From Sphingopyxis fribergensis (GTDB lineage: Bacteria > Pseudomonadota > Alphaproteobacteria > Sphingomonadales > Sphingomonadaceae): a stretch of DNA of 64,000 nt. This document shows positions 52,527 through 61,056 of the stretch, piece after piece (position 1 is the stretch's first letter; the number at the start of each line of letters is the position of its first letter). Made by a program: the position numbers and the translations under genes. The stretch spans positions 1,402,501-1,466,500 of the forward strand of contig NZ_CP009122.1 in assembly GCF_000803645.1 (NCBI RefSeq), given 5' to 3'. Below the pieces are notes generated by a model. It had not been told where the DNA came from and did not search any database. It was given only the letters and a program-made list of their open reading frames with translations.

Positions 52527-53429
52527 CTATCGCGTCTGGATATCCCGGTCGAGCGGCCGTCCGGCAAGCCAGATCGCCAGATTGCGGACATATTGGCGGA
52601 TCGACTGCTGCGCTTCCGGCGAATGCGCCAGCGAATTGCCAGGCTTCTCGCTCACGAAGGTCGGGCAACCCTTCGCCGGATCCAAATTATAATCGGCAAA
52701 ATGGTGAAAGGTGGACTGCGCAAGCGCCGGGCCGCCATCCGCGGTCGGTTCGAACGCGATCGCGAGGTTGAAGCGATTGCCGCTCACCTGGCTCACGCCG
52801 GTCGCGATGACGCGCGCCGATGTCTCGTCTTCGGGGACGCCGACGGCGCCCTCGTGCGGATGGGACGGCAGATAGCGTACCAGGCCATCGGCTGCGGACG
52901 GATCGCTGAGCAGAATATGCGGCGGGTCGGCGATCGTGATGGTTTGAAAATCTCCGTTCGCACCCGAATGATAGTTTGGCCAGAGAATGTAACTCGTTTC
53001 GCGGTCGTCGGCGACATGGCGGGCCGGATCGGGTTCAGGGCGCGTGCTGTGGAAAAAATGGGCGCTGCCGACGCCGGTCAGGGTGCAGACCGAGCAGCCC
53101 AGATCCATATGGTCGCGCGTCACGAGCAGGCCGCGCCCACGCTCCCTGAAGCGGCTGATCGCCTGGCAATCGGCTTCGGTCAGGCCGTCACCAGTATCGA
53201 CCGCGAAAAGCCAAAGCTCGTCGAAGTCGGACTGGTCGATCGTCGAAAGGACGGGGTCCGGAGTGCCCGGCGCAGTGCGGTCGCGCGCGGTCACGGCGCA
53301 TAACGGCTGCCCATTCTCGTCGGTCAGGCTCGACAGATAGTCGCGGAGCATCGAGAAACGCCCGATATGCCAATCATCCGCGACCGTCGGGATCGTCGTC
53401 TGGAGCAGGATGCGAATAGGGGCGGGCAT
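52527..53429 (-). CDS. Unknown protein, possible flavodoxin/ThuA-like fold
   Basis: The 300-residue protein starts at MPAPIRILLQTTIPTVADDWH. The frame continues far upstream as an antisense shadow and is not meaningful there. Residues about 65-115 read like an alpha/beta core (DFDELWLFAVDTGDGLTEADCQAISRFRERGRGLLVTRDHMDLG). This resembles ThuA/glutamine-amidotransferase-like proteins that sense whether a substance lies below a surface. TFHHFADYNLDPAKGCPTFV near the end has a His pair. There is no signal peptide. I do not recognise the family with certainty, and no operon partner is evident. Confidence 0.65.
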   Translation of the reverse strand: MPAPIRILLQTTIPTVADDWHIGRFSMLRDYLSSLTDENGQPLCAVTARDRTAPGTPDPVLSTIDQSDFDELWLFAVDTGDGLTEADCQAISRFRERGRGLLVTRDHMDLGCSVCTLTGVGSAHFFHSTRPEPDPARHVADDRETSYILWPNYHSGANGDFQTITIADPPHILLSDPSAADGLVRYLPSHPHEGAVGVPEDETSARVIATGVSQVSGNRFNLAIAFEPTADGGPALAQSTFHHFADYNLDPAKGCPTFVSEKPGNSLAHSPEAQQSIRQYVRNLAIWLAGRPLDRDIQTR

Positions 53430-53597
53430 GGGGTTTCCTTGATCGGCAAGATTCGTCGACAGATAAATTACGCCGCTCGGCTTGGTGAATTCAGGCCCAA
53501 AATCATACCATCGCTCTATACCGTTTCCGGCGTCGGCAGGTAGCCAATTTGCTGATAGACATGCTTCTATCGAACGCAGGGCAGGGGAGATCGCGTC

Positions 53598-54266
53598 ATG
53601 GAACCAGACGAAGCAATGATGGCGCGGCGGACGTTGCTCGCGGGCGCGGCCGGGATGGTTGCGTTGGCGCAGGCACCCTGGGCCCTGGCGAAGCTGCCGA
53701 AGAGCGGCGTGAAGGGATTGATCGCGGGCGCTTCCGATGGTGCGCTCAACAAACTGGCGCAGCCGGGCGCTTTTTATCGCGATACCGCGGTGCGTATCCT
53801 GTTGCCCGGCGCGGGCGGGAAGCTGGCCTCCGAACTCTTTGGCATGGGCGACAAGCTGGGGCTCACGACCAATTTGACCAAAAGCCTGAACGACGCCGGC
53901 GGCAAGGCCGCGGGCGAGGCCAAGCCGGTGTTTCGCGCCGCGATCGACAATCTTCGCTGGACCGATGCGCCGGCGCTGGCGACGAAGAACGATGGCGCGA
54001 CACGCTATCTGCAAACGAGCGCGGGCAGCGTGCTGTTCACCAAGGTGTCGCCGCTTATTGGATCGGCGCTGGAGAATGTCGGCGCCTATCGCCAGCTCGA
54101 TCAACTGTCGAAGGGCAATCAGTTGATGGCGTCGGCTGGGCTGACGCGCGACGGGCTGACGCGGTCGGTGACGCAGCAGGCGCTGAAGGGCATTTTTCAT
54201 TATATGGCGAGCGAGGAGGCGGCGCTGCGGCGGAACCCGGCGGAGTTGCTCAAGGGGATTTTCTAG
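53598..54266 (+). CDS. DUF4197 domain protein, exported
   Basis: The 222-residue protein has a twin-arginine-like leader (MMARRTLLAGAAGMVALAQAPWALA) and a DUF4197 body. The body includes GASDGALNKLAQPGAFYRDTAVRILLPG, AAGEAKPVFRAAIDNLRWTDA, SVLFTKVSPLIGSALENVG and the end KGIFHYMASEEAALRRNP. The family is of unknown function, mostly periplasmic and often in gammaproteobacteria and sphingomonads. A GGGGAGA lies before the ATG at 53598. It stands alone. Confidence 0.87.
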   Translation: MEPDEAMMARRTLLAGAAGMVALAQAPWALAKLPKSGVKGLIAGASDGALNKLAQPGAFYRDTAVRILLPGAGGKLASELFGMGDKLGLTTNLTKSLNDAGGKAAGEAKPVFRAAIDNLRWTDAPALATKNDGATRYLQTSAGSVLFTKVSPLIGSALENVGAYRQLDQLSKGNQLMASAGLTRDGLTRSVTQQALKGIFHYMASEEAALRRNPAELLKGIF

Positions 54267-54326
54267 ATTTTGGCTGGAAGGCGGCAGGGGCGGGATGACG
54301 GCTTTCGACCAGTAGTGGACATAAAG

Positions 54327-54460
54327 CCCTCTCCCTTTGGGAGAGGGTTGGGTGAGGGTGTCTGAGGTTCGTCTGCGCAGTCGAGTGCCGATCCCTCACC
54401 CAACTTCGGCTAGGTTGCTGCGCAACCAAGCCTGCGTATCCCTCTCCCGACGGGAGAGGG
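54327..54460. repeat. Nested inverted repeat (family C)
   Basis: CCCTCTCCCTTTGGGAGAGGG...GGGTGAGGG on the left pairs in inverted order with CCCTCACCCAA and CCCTCTCCCGACGGGAGAGGG on the right. Each end also forms its own small hairpin. It lies in the gap between the DUF4197 and amidohydrolase genes and is a widespread type of intergenic repeat in proteobacteria. Confidence 0.8.
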
Positions 54461-54492
54461 TGAACGGCAGCTCACCACCCCAAAAGCGGACG

Positions 54493-55506
54493 TTACCCCT
54501 CGAAACCCGCAAGAAACGCCGCGACATTCTTGCCGAGGTCGCCGACGGCATAGCCGCCTTCCATCACGATCAGCGTCGGGACGCCGAGCGCGGCGATGCG
54601 CGCCGCCAGCACGGCATAATCCTCACGTTCGAGCGCGAAGCTCGAGATCGGGTCGCTGCTGTGGGTGTCGGCGCCGAACGACAGGATAAGAAATCTTGCG
54701 CCCCAGCCGGAAATCGCCGCCAATGCGGTGTCGAGGGCAGGGGCATAGGCTATGCCGTTGGTGCCGCGCGGCAGGGGGAGGTTGAGCGTCGTCCCGTCGC
54801 CCGCGCCTTCGCCGCGCTCGTCGGCATGGCCCCAATAGAAGGGATAGTCGGTGCGCGGGTCGGCGTGGACCGAGGCGAAGAAGATGGCGGGGTCTTCGTA
54901 GAAGATGTCCTGCGTGCCATTGCCGTGGTGATAATCGATATCGAGGATGGCGACCGGGCCGAGGCCGCGGTCATGCGCCGCGCGCGCTGCAATGGCGGCG
55001 TTGTTGAGGTAGCAATAGCCGCCCATATAATCGCGCCCGGCATGATGGCCGGGCGGACGGCAGAGCGCGAAGGCATGCGCCTCGGCGCTCGTCGCGAGAT
55101 GGTCGAGCGCGGTCAAAGCGCCCTGCGCCGACCAATAGGCCGATTCCCATGTCCCCGCCGCGATCGGCGTTCCCGCGTCATAGCTGTACGCGCCGAGATC
55201 GGCGTCGATCCGGCCAAAGCTCAGCGGACGGCGGCGCCGGATCGGGAAGGTATAGCCGATCGCGTCGCCATCGCGTCCCGCCGCCAGCCAGTCGCGATGC
55301 GCGCGCTCGAGGAAAGCAAGATAGTCGGCGTCATGCACGGCTAGCAGCGGCGCCATGCCGAAATCGCGCACGGGGCGCCAATCGGTAAAGGCATCGACGA
55401 TCGACCGCGGGCGCTCGACATTTTCGGCATAGGGCACCCAGTCGCCATTGTGCAGCTCGCGCGACGGTGCGTGGGCCAACTGGCGATCGTCGAAGAAAAG
55501 CTTCAC
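54493..55506 (-). CDS. Histone deacetylase family / acetylpolyamine amidohydrolase-like protein
   Basis: The 337-residue protein matches the class II-like bacterial deacetylase family. The catalytic His pair is in CRPPGHHAGRDYMGGYCYLNNAA, the zinc ligands are in LDIDYHHGNGTQDIFY, and the third Asp is in SFGADTHSSDP. It is closest in style to acetylpolyamine aminohydrolase. I favour the GTG at 55506 because it makes a GTGA overlap with the preceding gene's stop and the sequence VKLFFDDRQLAHAP is the usual N-terminus. The TTG at 55530 is less likely. It is the last gene of the hydrolase-PaiB-deacetylase operon. Confidence 0.92.
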   Translation of the reverse strand: MKLFFDDRQLAHAPSRELHNGDWVPYAENVERPRSIVDAFTDWRPVRDFGMAPLLAVHDADYLAFLERAHRDWLAAGRDGDAIGYTFPIRRRRPLSFGRIDADLGAYSYDAGTPIAAGTWESAYWSAQGALTALDHLATSAEAHAFALCRPPGHHAGRDYMGGYCYLNNAAIAARAAHDRGLGPVAILDIDYHHGNGTQDIFYEDPAIFFASVHADPRTDYPFYWGHADERGEGAGDGTTLNLPLPRGTNGIAYAPALDTALAAISGWGARFLILSFGADTHSSDPISSFALEREDYAVLAARIAALGVPTLIVMEGGYAVGDLGKNVAAFLAGFEG

Positions 55507-56081
55507 CTCTTTGCCTGTCCTTCCATCCAAGCCGCGAGCGTCCGGTCGCTGTGGCCCGCGACGATCTCGGCAAACACCTGCGGACTCTCATCCTGCCCGA
55601 GCTTGAAGCTATGCTCGGTGGAGCGGACGTGGGCGCGAAAGGCGATGATCTGATCGAGCATAGTCTCATAGCGCGGGCCGAGGCTGGCTGTCGACCAGGC
55701 GCCGCCCTCCGTTTTCGCGACCAGCTGCTCGACCGCATCGCGCGTTTCATCGCCGACGAACTCGACCTGGACGATGAAGCGGAGCACCGTGTAATTCCAC
55801 GTCGGCGCCCAATCGGGCCTGGAAACCAATGCCGTCGGAACATGGCCCGAGGGGCCGTTGAACAGGATCAGGCCGCGCGGGTCTGCCCGGAAATCGGCGA
55901 CGAGCGCATTGCGCAGCGCGCAGTGGCCGAGCAGTGCGATCACCCTGCCTTCATCGTCGGTCTCCGCGATCAGGGGTAGCGGGCTGGCGTGGAACGCGCC
56001 CGATATGACCCATGCGAGCGGATATTCTGCGATCAGCCGGTCGATCTCGGGGGCACCGCGCGGCTCGTAGGGGCCGGTCAT
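55503..56081 (-). CDS. FMN-binding PaiB-like protein
   Basis: The 192-residue protein matches the PaiB family: YEPRGAPEIDRLIAEYPLAWV, LIAETDDEGRVIALLGHCALRN, ILFNGPSGHVPTALVSRPDWAPTWNYTVL. These include the conserved GHV and WNY stretches. PaiB proteins have a split-barrel flavin-binding fold and were first described as negative regulators of sporulation and polyamine-related genes in Bacillus. Its partner deacetylase supports a polyamine link. It overlaps the deacetylase gene by 4 bases (GTGA) and the upstream hydrolase gene by ATGA. Confidence 0.9.
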   Translation of the reverse strand: MTGPYEPRGAPEIDRLIAEYPLAWVISGAFHASPLPLIAETDDEGRVIALLGHCALRNALVADFRADPRGLILFNGPSGHVPTALVSRPDWAPTWNYTVLRFIVQVEFVGDETRDAVEQLVAKTEGGAWSTASLGPRYETMLDQIIAFRAHVRSTEHSFKLGQDESPQVFAEIVAGHSDRTLAAWMEGQAKR

Positions 56082-57034
56082 GACTTTACGATCTCACGAA
56101 TCCATGCGGCCTGATCGTCGAGCGCGCGGCCCGCGACGGGCGCAATCGACACCGCCTCCAGAAAGCTGTGTGTCGCCCCCTGATAGGTGACCGCCCGCGT
56201 CGCCACGTCGGCGCCCTCAAGCTTGCTTGCAAAGGCATGGTTGCAATCAGCCAAAATGTCACACTCGGCAATGGCAAGGAAAGCGGGCGGAAGGCCGCTC
56301 AGGTCGGCGCGGAGCGGTGCGACCAGAGGGTCGGCGAGTTGGTCGGGGTCGTCGATATAAGACGCCCAAAAGGCATCCATTTCGTCGGCTTCGAGCGAAT
56401 AGTCGCCGGCGCCGAAGCGGCCATAGCTTGGCGTTCGCTCGGGCGCGAACGCGCCGTAATTGAGCAGCATCGCGGCCGGTAGCGGGCGACCGCGCTGACG
56501 CTGCAGCAGGCAGGTCGCGACCGACAGGTTGGCGCCCGCCGAATCGCCGCCGATCAGCACGCGACGTGCGTCAAGGTTCAGCGCGTCGGCATGGGTTTCG
56601 ATCCAGTCGAGCGCCGCGGCGCATTCCTCCAGCGCGACCGGGAACTTGCTTTCGGGCGACAGGCTGTAATTGATGCCGAGCACTGCGATACCCGCGCGCG
56701 CAGCATATTCGCGCATCAACCGGTCGTGCGTGTCGATGCTGAACAATGTCCAGCCGCCGCCATGGATGTAGAGCATGACCGGCAGCTTCGTGTCGGCGAT
56801 GGGGCGATGAAGCCGCAGCCGGACGCCGCCCATATCCATTTCGGCGCTCTCGGCCATTATCGGGCCACCCTCGCGCCACGGCGTTCGGACGCGCTCGGCG
56901 ACCGCGCGACGCACCGCCATGCTCGCCCCCGCCGGCGCGCCATGTTCGGCATAGGCGGCGTTGATCGCGTCGACAAAGCGCCGGATATCGGGGGCGGCCA
57001 TGTCGTCCTGCACGGCGCTGGGGCCCTTGGGCAT
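56078..57034 (-). CDS. Alpha/beta hydrolase (acetylhydrolase/esterase, HSL type)
   Basis: The roughly 318-residue protein is a hormone-sensitive-lipase-type hydrolase. The oxyanion motif is LYIHGGGWTLF, the nucleophile motif is IGGDSAGANLSV, the Asp is in ECDILADCN and the His in GATHSFLE. It probably hydrolyses short-chain esters. The start is uncertain: ATG 57034 follows AAGGA at 10 bases, ATG 57043 follows it at 1 base, and the frame is open to 57115. The gene heads the PaiB-deacetylase operon (ATGA overlap with PaiB) and is divergent from the AraC gene. Confidence 0.88.
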   Translation of the reverse strand: MPKGPSAVQDDMAAPDIRRFVDAINAAYAEHGAPAGASMAVRRAVAERVRTPWREGGPIMAESAEMDMGGVRLRLHRPIADTKLPVMLYIHGGGWTLFSIDTHDRLMREYAARAGIAVLGINYSLSPESKFPVALEECAAALDWIETHADALNLDARRVLIGGDSAGANLSVATCLLQRQRGRPLPAAMLLNYGAFAPERTPSYGRFGAGDYSLEADEMDAFWASYIDDPDQLADPLVAPLRADLSGLPPAFLAIAECDILADCNHAFASKLEGADVATRAVTYQGATHSFLEAVSIAPVAGRALDDQAAWIREIVKS

Positions 57035-57211
57035 ATGAGGCATATCCTTCCCGAAACAATCCTTTGATCGCGTGATAGCTTTTACGCGCACGCCTCTATC
57101 GCCCATTTGGGCCAATCACCGCACCGGACAGGCCAGCAGGCGCTCCATCGCTGGCCAGCGGTGCGCGCGGCCTATATTGTGTAATTGTCTGATACTTGTA
57201 AGGATTGGGCC

Positions 57212-57970
57212 ATGAAGCATAGCGTCGATGTTCTGACGAACGACCGCCCGGTCATGGCGCTGCAGGATGAATATCCGGCGGGCTTCATCGATCCGATGCA
57301 CAGCCACGACCATATCCAGATCCTCTATGCCTCGGCCGGGGTGATGTCGGTGCGCACGCCCGAGACGAGTTTCGTGATCCCGCCGCAGCGCGCGGTATGG
57401 CTGCCCGCGGGGACGCGGCACGAGGTCGCGTGCCGCGGCCCGGTTTCGCTCCGCACGCTCTACCTGCCGTGCGAGGACCGAGAGCATGAGAAGGAATGCC
57501 GCGTCTTCGAGGTGTCGAACCTCGTCAAATCGTTGATCCTCGAAGTCGTCGATTTCCCTGCGCTGTACGATATCAACGGGCGCGAGGGGCGGATCATCAC
57601 GCTGCTGCTCGACGAGATCGGGCGGATGCCCAACGCGCCCTACCAGGTGTCGATGCCGTCGAACCCGCGCTTGCTCCGCGTCTGCAACGCGATCATCGCC
57701 GACCCGTCGGACCCGCGCGATATCGACGAGTGGGCGGCGCTCGCGGCGATGGGGCGGCGCACCTTCACGCGCAGTTTCAAGCAGGAAACGGGGATGGGGC
57801 TCGCGGTGTGGCGCCAGCAGGTGCGGTTGATGGAGGCGCTGTCGCTGCTCGCGGCGGGGGCGTCGATCACGCAGGTCACTTACGATGTCGGCTATGACAG
57901 TCCGAGCGGGTTTGCGGCGATGTTTCGACGGGCGTTCGGCGTGCCGCCGAGCCAGTATCTGAAGCACTGA
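57212..57970 (+). CDS. AraC family transcriptional regulator
   Basis: The 252-residue protein has an N-terminal cupin sensory domain (DPMHSHDHIQILYASAGVMSVRT, IPPQRAVWLPAGTRHEV). The C-terminal AraC double helix-turn-helix is DIDEWAALAAMGRRTFTRSFKQETGMGLAVWRQQVRLMEALSLLAAGASITQVTYDVGYDSPSGFAAMFRRAFGVPPSQYL. AAGGA lies 7 bases before the ATG. It is divergent from the hydrolase-PaiB-deacetylase operon and is probably its regulator. The ligand is unknown. Confidence 0.94.
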   Translation: MKHSVDVLTNDRPVMALQDEYPAGFIDPMHSHDHIQILYASAGVMSVRTPETSFVIPPQRAVWLPAGTRHEVACRGPVSLRTLYLPCEDREHEKECRVFEVSNLVKSLILEVVDFPALYDINGREGRIITLLLDEIGRMPNAPYQVSMPSNPRLLRVCNAIIADPSDPRDIDEWAALAAMGRRTFTRSFKQETGMGLAVWRQQVRLMEALSLLAAGASITQVTYDVGYDSPSGFAAMFRRAFGVPPSQYLKH

Positions 57971-57983
57971 CGCTGCGGCGGCG

Positions 57984-58466
57984 TCAGGACGGCTGGGACG
58001 TACGCCCCTGAGTCGTCCGCGCCCATTCGGCGAGATCGCCGTGGCGCTTGATCGTCTTGAGGCAAACCACGGTCTTGAGCCGCTGGACGCCGGGAAGCTT
58101 CGACAGGTTGTGACGCAGCAGTTCGTCGAGATGGTCGGCCGACCGCGAGAAAATCTTGAGCAGATAGTCGCTCTCGCCCGCGGTGGTGTGGCATTCGACG
58201 ACGGCGGGGTGCGCGAGTACCGCCGCCTCGAAATCGGTGTGTGCGTCGAAGCGGATCTGGACCTCGACGAAGCTTTGGACCGCGAGGCCGATCGCGAGCG
58301 GGTCGATCCGCGCCGCATAACCTTCGATCACGCCGCGTTCCTCGAGGTTTTTCACCCGCGACCAGCAAGGCGATTTGGACAGGCCGACCTGCTCGCCAAG
58401 ATCCGCATACGACTGCCGCCCGTCGCGTTCGAGTTCGGCGATGATTTTCCAGTCGAGCTTGTCCAT
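57984..58466 (-). CDS. Lrp/AsnC family transcriptional regulator
   Basis: The 160-residue protein begins MDKLDWKIIAELERDGRQSYADLGEQVGLSKSPCWSRVKNLEERGVIEGY, the Lrp/AsnC helix-turn-helix. A RAM ligand-binding domain follows, with VVECHTTAGESDYLLKIFSRSADHLDELL. It probably senses an amino acid. It is divergent from phhA-kynA-kynB-kynU, so phenylalanine or tryptophan (or a metabolite) is the likely signal and this operon its target. The direct repeats in the gap (58511-58545) are a candidate binding site. Confidence 0.94.
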   Translation of the reverse strand: MDKLDWKIIAELERDGRQSYADLGEQVGLSKSPCWSRVKNLEERGVIEGYAARIDPLAIGLAVQSFVEVQIRFDAHTDFEAAVLAHPAVVECHTTAGESDYLLKIFSRSADHLDELLRHNLSKLPGVQRLKTVVCLKTIKRHGDLAEWARTTQGRTSQPS

Positions 58467-58510
58467 GCGTTCCGTCCTGAATCGAGTTTTGGCGATAATG
58501 CGGATCGCTT

Positions 58511-58545
58511 ATTCTAATTCATGGAACATTTTCCTGCAAATTCTA
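58511..58545. promoter_or_regulatory. Candidate Lrp/AsnC binding region upstream of phhA
   Basis: ATTCTA occurs at 58511-58516 and again at 58540-58545, exactly 29 bases apart. An imperfect inverted GGAA-CATT-TTCC (58523-58534) lies between. The patch is clearly AT-rich and sits in the divergent gap between the lrp-type gene and phhA. No clear -35/-10 pair was assigned. Confidence 0.45.
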
Positions 58546-58655
58546 GATGAAGCGGAACAATAGTGGATTTTTGACGGCCTCTCGGCACGAAATCCGCACA
58601 ATGTTCGCGCCGTGCCAGGCTATCTCTTGCGCCGAGGGGTTTGGAGAGAGACCTA

Positions 58656-59528
58656 ATGGCCGCGACACATATTTTCGACGCACCGCCCGAAGGTGTCGCG
58701 GCCAATTGGACGATGCCGCAAAACTGGACGGCCTTCACCGCCGAGCAACATGCAACGTGGCGGACCTTGTTCGATCAGCAGTCGGCCGCACTGGATGGCT
58801 ATGCCTGCCGGTCGTTTCTCGACGGTCTTGGCATTCTGCGTAAGCTGAAACCCGGCGTTCCCAACTTCGCCGAATTGAACGCGCTGTTGAAGCCCGCATC
58901 GGGGTGGGAAGTCGTCGCGGTCCCGGGCTGGATCCCGAATGAACCCTTTTTCGAGCATCTCGCGAACAAGCGCTTTCCCGCCGCCAATTTCGTCCGCCCG
59001 CCCGAGCAGATCGCGTACAGCGAAGAGCCCGACATGTTTCACGACATATTCGGCCATATCCCGATGCTCACCGATCCGGCCTTTTCGGACTTTCTCGTCG
59101 CTTATGGCGAGGCGGGGTTGCGGGCCGAAAAGCTGGGGGCATCGGACTATCTTGGGCGGTTATGGCTCTACACGGTCGAGTTTGGGCTGGTGGTCGAGGA
59201 CGGCGAGCTTCGCGCCTTTGGCGGCGGGCTGCTGTCGAGCCTTGCCGAAACGCTGTCGGCGCTGACGTCGCCCGAACCGCAACGCATCTGGCTCGATATC
59301 GAGCGCGTGATGCGCACGCGGTATCATTTCGACCAATATCAGCAGACCTATTTCGTCGTTGCGGGTTTCGGCGATTTGCTGCGCGCGACCGAGGAAACCG
59401 ACTTTGCCAGCATCTACCGGAAAATCGCTGGCGAACCGGCGCTCGAACCCGGGGATGTCTGGCGCGGCGATGTCGCCTATGAAGGGCGCCTGCCGGCCGC
59501 GCCGGCAAGCGGAGAGACATCGCAATGA
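58656..59528 (+). CDS. phhA: Phenylalanine 4-monooxygenase
   Basis: The 290-residue enzyme hydroxylates phenylalanine to tyrosine with tetrahydropterin and oxygen. The iron ligands are H129 and H134 in MFHDIFGHIPML and E175 in YTVEFGLV. WEVVAVPGWIPNEPFFEHLANKRFP and FVRPPEQIAYSEEPD are typical of the bacterial type. The ATG at 58656 follows GGAGAGAG. A TTG five codons earlier would include the ribosome site. No pterin dehydratase gene (phhB) adjoins it. It is first in the operon and overlaps kynA by ATGA. Confidence 0.97.
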   Translation: MAATHIFDAPPEGVAANWTMPQNWTAFTAEQHATWRTLFDQQSAALDGYACRSFLDGLGILRKLKPGVPNFAELNALLKPASGWEVVAVPGWIPNEPFFEHLANKRFPAANFVRPPEQIAYSEEPDMFHDIFGHIPMLTDPAFSDFLVAYGEAGLRAEKLGASDYLGRLWLYTVEFGLVVEDGELRAFGGGLLSSLAETLSALTSPEPQRIWLDIERVMRTRYHFDQYQQTYFVVAGFGDLLRATEETDFASIYRKIAGEPALEPGDVWRGDVAYEGRLPAAPASGETSQ

Positions 59529-60430
59529 TCAGGCAGACGCGCGACGGCGACACCGACATTTTCGAGACCGAGATCGACGGCGAGACAATCCAGTGGGACA
59601 ATGGCCTGACCTATGCCCGGCATTTGCAGACCGCGCAGCTCTTGTCGGCGCAGGTGCCGGTGTCGGACAAGCCCGACGAGATGCTGTTCATCATCATGCA
59701 TCAGACGATGGAACTCTGGATCAAGCTGGTGCTGCACGAGGGGCGGCTGGTCCTTGATGCGATCAAGGCCGACCGGCTCGAAATTGCGGGCAAGGGGCTC
59801 GACCGGATTGCGACGATCCAGCGCCACATGATCCACAGCTGGGAGGTGCTCGCGACGCTGACCCCGCACGACTTCCTGACCTTCCGCGGCTTTCTGCGCC
59901 GCGCCTCGGGGTTCCAGTCGCAGCAATATCGCGAACTAGAATATCTGCTCGGCAACAAGCGCGAGGATATGATGATCGTCCACAAGGATGATCCGGCGGC
60001 GACCGCGCGGTTGCGTGCGACGTTCGAGGCACCGTCGCTGTACGACGAACTGCTCCGGCTCCTCGCGCGGCGCGGCTTTGCCATTCCCGCCGATCATCTG
60101 GAACGCGACTGGACGAAGCCCTATGCGGCGTCGGAGGCGGTCGAGGACGCGTGGCTGAAAATCTACACCGACGTCGACGTCCATTGGGATCTCTACACGC
60201 TGGCGGAGAAGATCACCGCGCTCGAATATTATTTCCAGGAATGGCGCTTCAAGCACATGAAGACTGTCGCGCGCGTGATCGGGCACAAGCCGGGGACGGG
60301 TGGCTCGTCAGGGGTCAATTATCTGGTGAAGGCGCTGGACCTCAGCTTCTTCCCCGAACTCTGGTCGATGCGCACGCGGATGGCAGCCCCACGCGAGGGC
60401 GGCGATTATGCCGAAGGGAAGGGCGCATGA
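59525..60430 (+). CDS. kynA: Tryptophan 2,3-dioxygenase
   Basis: The 301-residue heme enzyme opens the indole ring of tryptophan to N-formylkynurenine. Typical segments are LTYARHLQTAQLLSAQVPVSDKPDEMLFIIMHQTMELWIKLVLHEG at the start and SWEVLATLTPHDFLTFRGFLRRASGFQSQQYRELEYLLGNK in the middle. HLDLYT-like VHWDLYTLAEKITALEYYFQEWRFKHMKTVARVIGHKPGTGGSSGVNYL closes it. The last, with the heme-ligand His, is diagnostic. Overlaps by ATGA on both sides couple it to phhA and kynB. Confidence 0.97.
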   Translation: MIRQTRDGDTDIFETEIDGETIQWDNGLTYARHLQTAQLLSAQVPVSDKPDEMLFIIMHQTMELWIKLVLHEGRLVLDAIKADRLEIAGKGLDRIATIQRHMIHSWEVLATLTPHDFLTFRGFLRRASGFQSQQYRELEYLLGNKREDMMIVHKDDPAATARLRATFEAPSLYDELLRLLARRGFAIPADHLERDWTKPYAASEAVEDAWLKIYTDVDVHWDLYTLAEKITALEYYFQEWRFKHMKTVARVIGHKPGTGGSSGVNYLVKALDLSFFPELWSMRTRMAAPREGGDYAEGKGA

Positions 60431-61056
60431 GCCGGATCTGGGACATTTCGCAGCCGCTGCACACCGCGGTGCCGGTGTGGCCGGGCGAGCCGGCGTTTGC
60501 GCTGCATAGCCATGCGGTAATCGGCGACGGCTGTCCGGTCAATGTCGGCGGCATGTTCACGCCGCTGCATGCGGGGACGCATGGCGATGCGCCACTGCAC
60601 TATGCCAATGACGGGGCTTCGTCGGCCGACTGCGAGCTGGATGCCTATATCGGGCCGTGCGTGCTGCTCGATGTTCGCCATGCGCGCGGGCGGGTCGAGA
60701 TTGCCGATATCGACTGGGATGCGATCGAAGGCAGCGAACGCGTTCTGCTGCGGACCTATGAGTGCTTCCCGCACGACCAATGGGACTCGGATTTCACCGC
60801 GATCGCCAGCGATGTGATCGCACGGCTCGGCGCCATGGGCGTGCGCCTGATCGGCACCGATGCGGCGTCGCTCGATCCCGAACAGTCGAAGACGCTCGAC
60901 GCACATCAGGCGGTGAAGGCGGCGGATATGCGGATATTGGAGGGGCTGGTGCTCGATGACGTGCCGCCCGGCCGGTACGAACTCGTCGCGCTGCCGCTCC
61001 GCATCGTCGGCGCCGACGCCAGCCCAGTGCGCGCCATCTTGAGGGAAATCGCATGA
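60427..61056 (+). CDS. kynB: Kynurenine formamidase (arylformamidase, cyclase family)
   Basis: The 209-residue enzyme hydrolyses N-formylkynurenine to kynurenine. The metal-binding HxGTHxDAPxH motif appears as LHAGTHGDAPLHYAND, preceded by the typical start RIWDISQPLHTAVPVWPGE. GTDAASLDPE and YELVALPLRIVGADASPVRAIL are the usual C-terminal parts. The ATG at 60427 lies in an ATGA overlap with kynA. The long upstream frame extension is antisense to nothing useful and has no similarity. Confidence 0.96.
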   Translation: MSRIWDISQPLHTAVPVWPGEPAFALHSHAVIGDGCPVNVGGMFTPLHAGTHGDAPLHYANDGASSADCELDAYIGPCVLLDVRHARGRVEIADIDWDAIEGSERVLLRTYECFPHDQWDSDFTAIASDVIARLGAMGVRLIGTDAASLDPEQSKTLDAHQAVKAADMRILEGLVLDDVPPGRYELVALPLRIVGADASPVRAILREIA

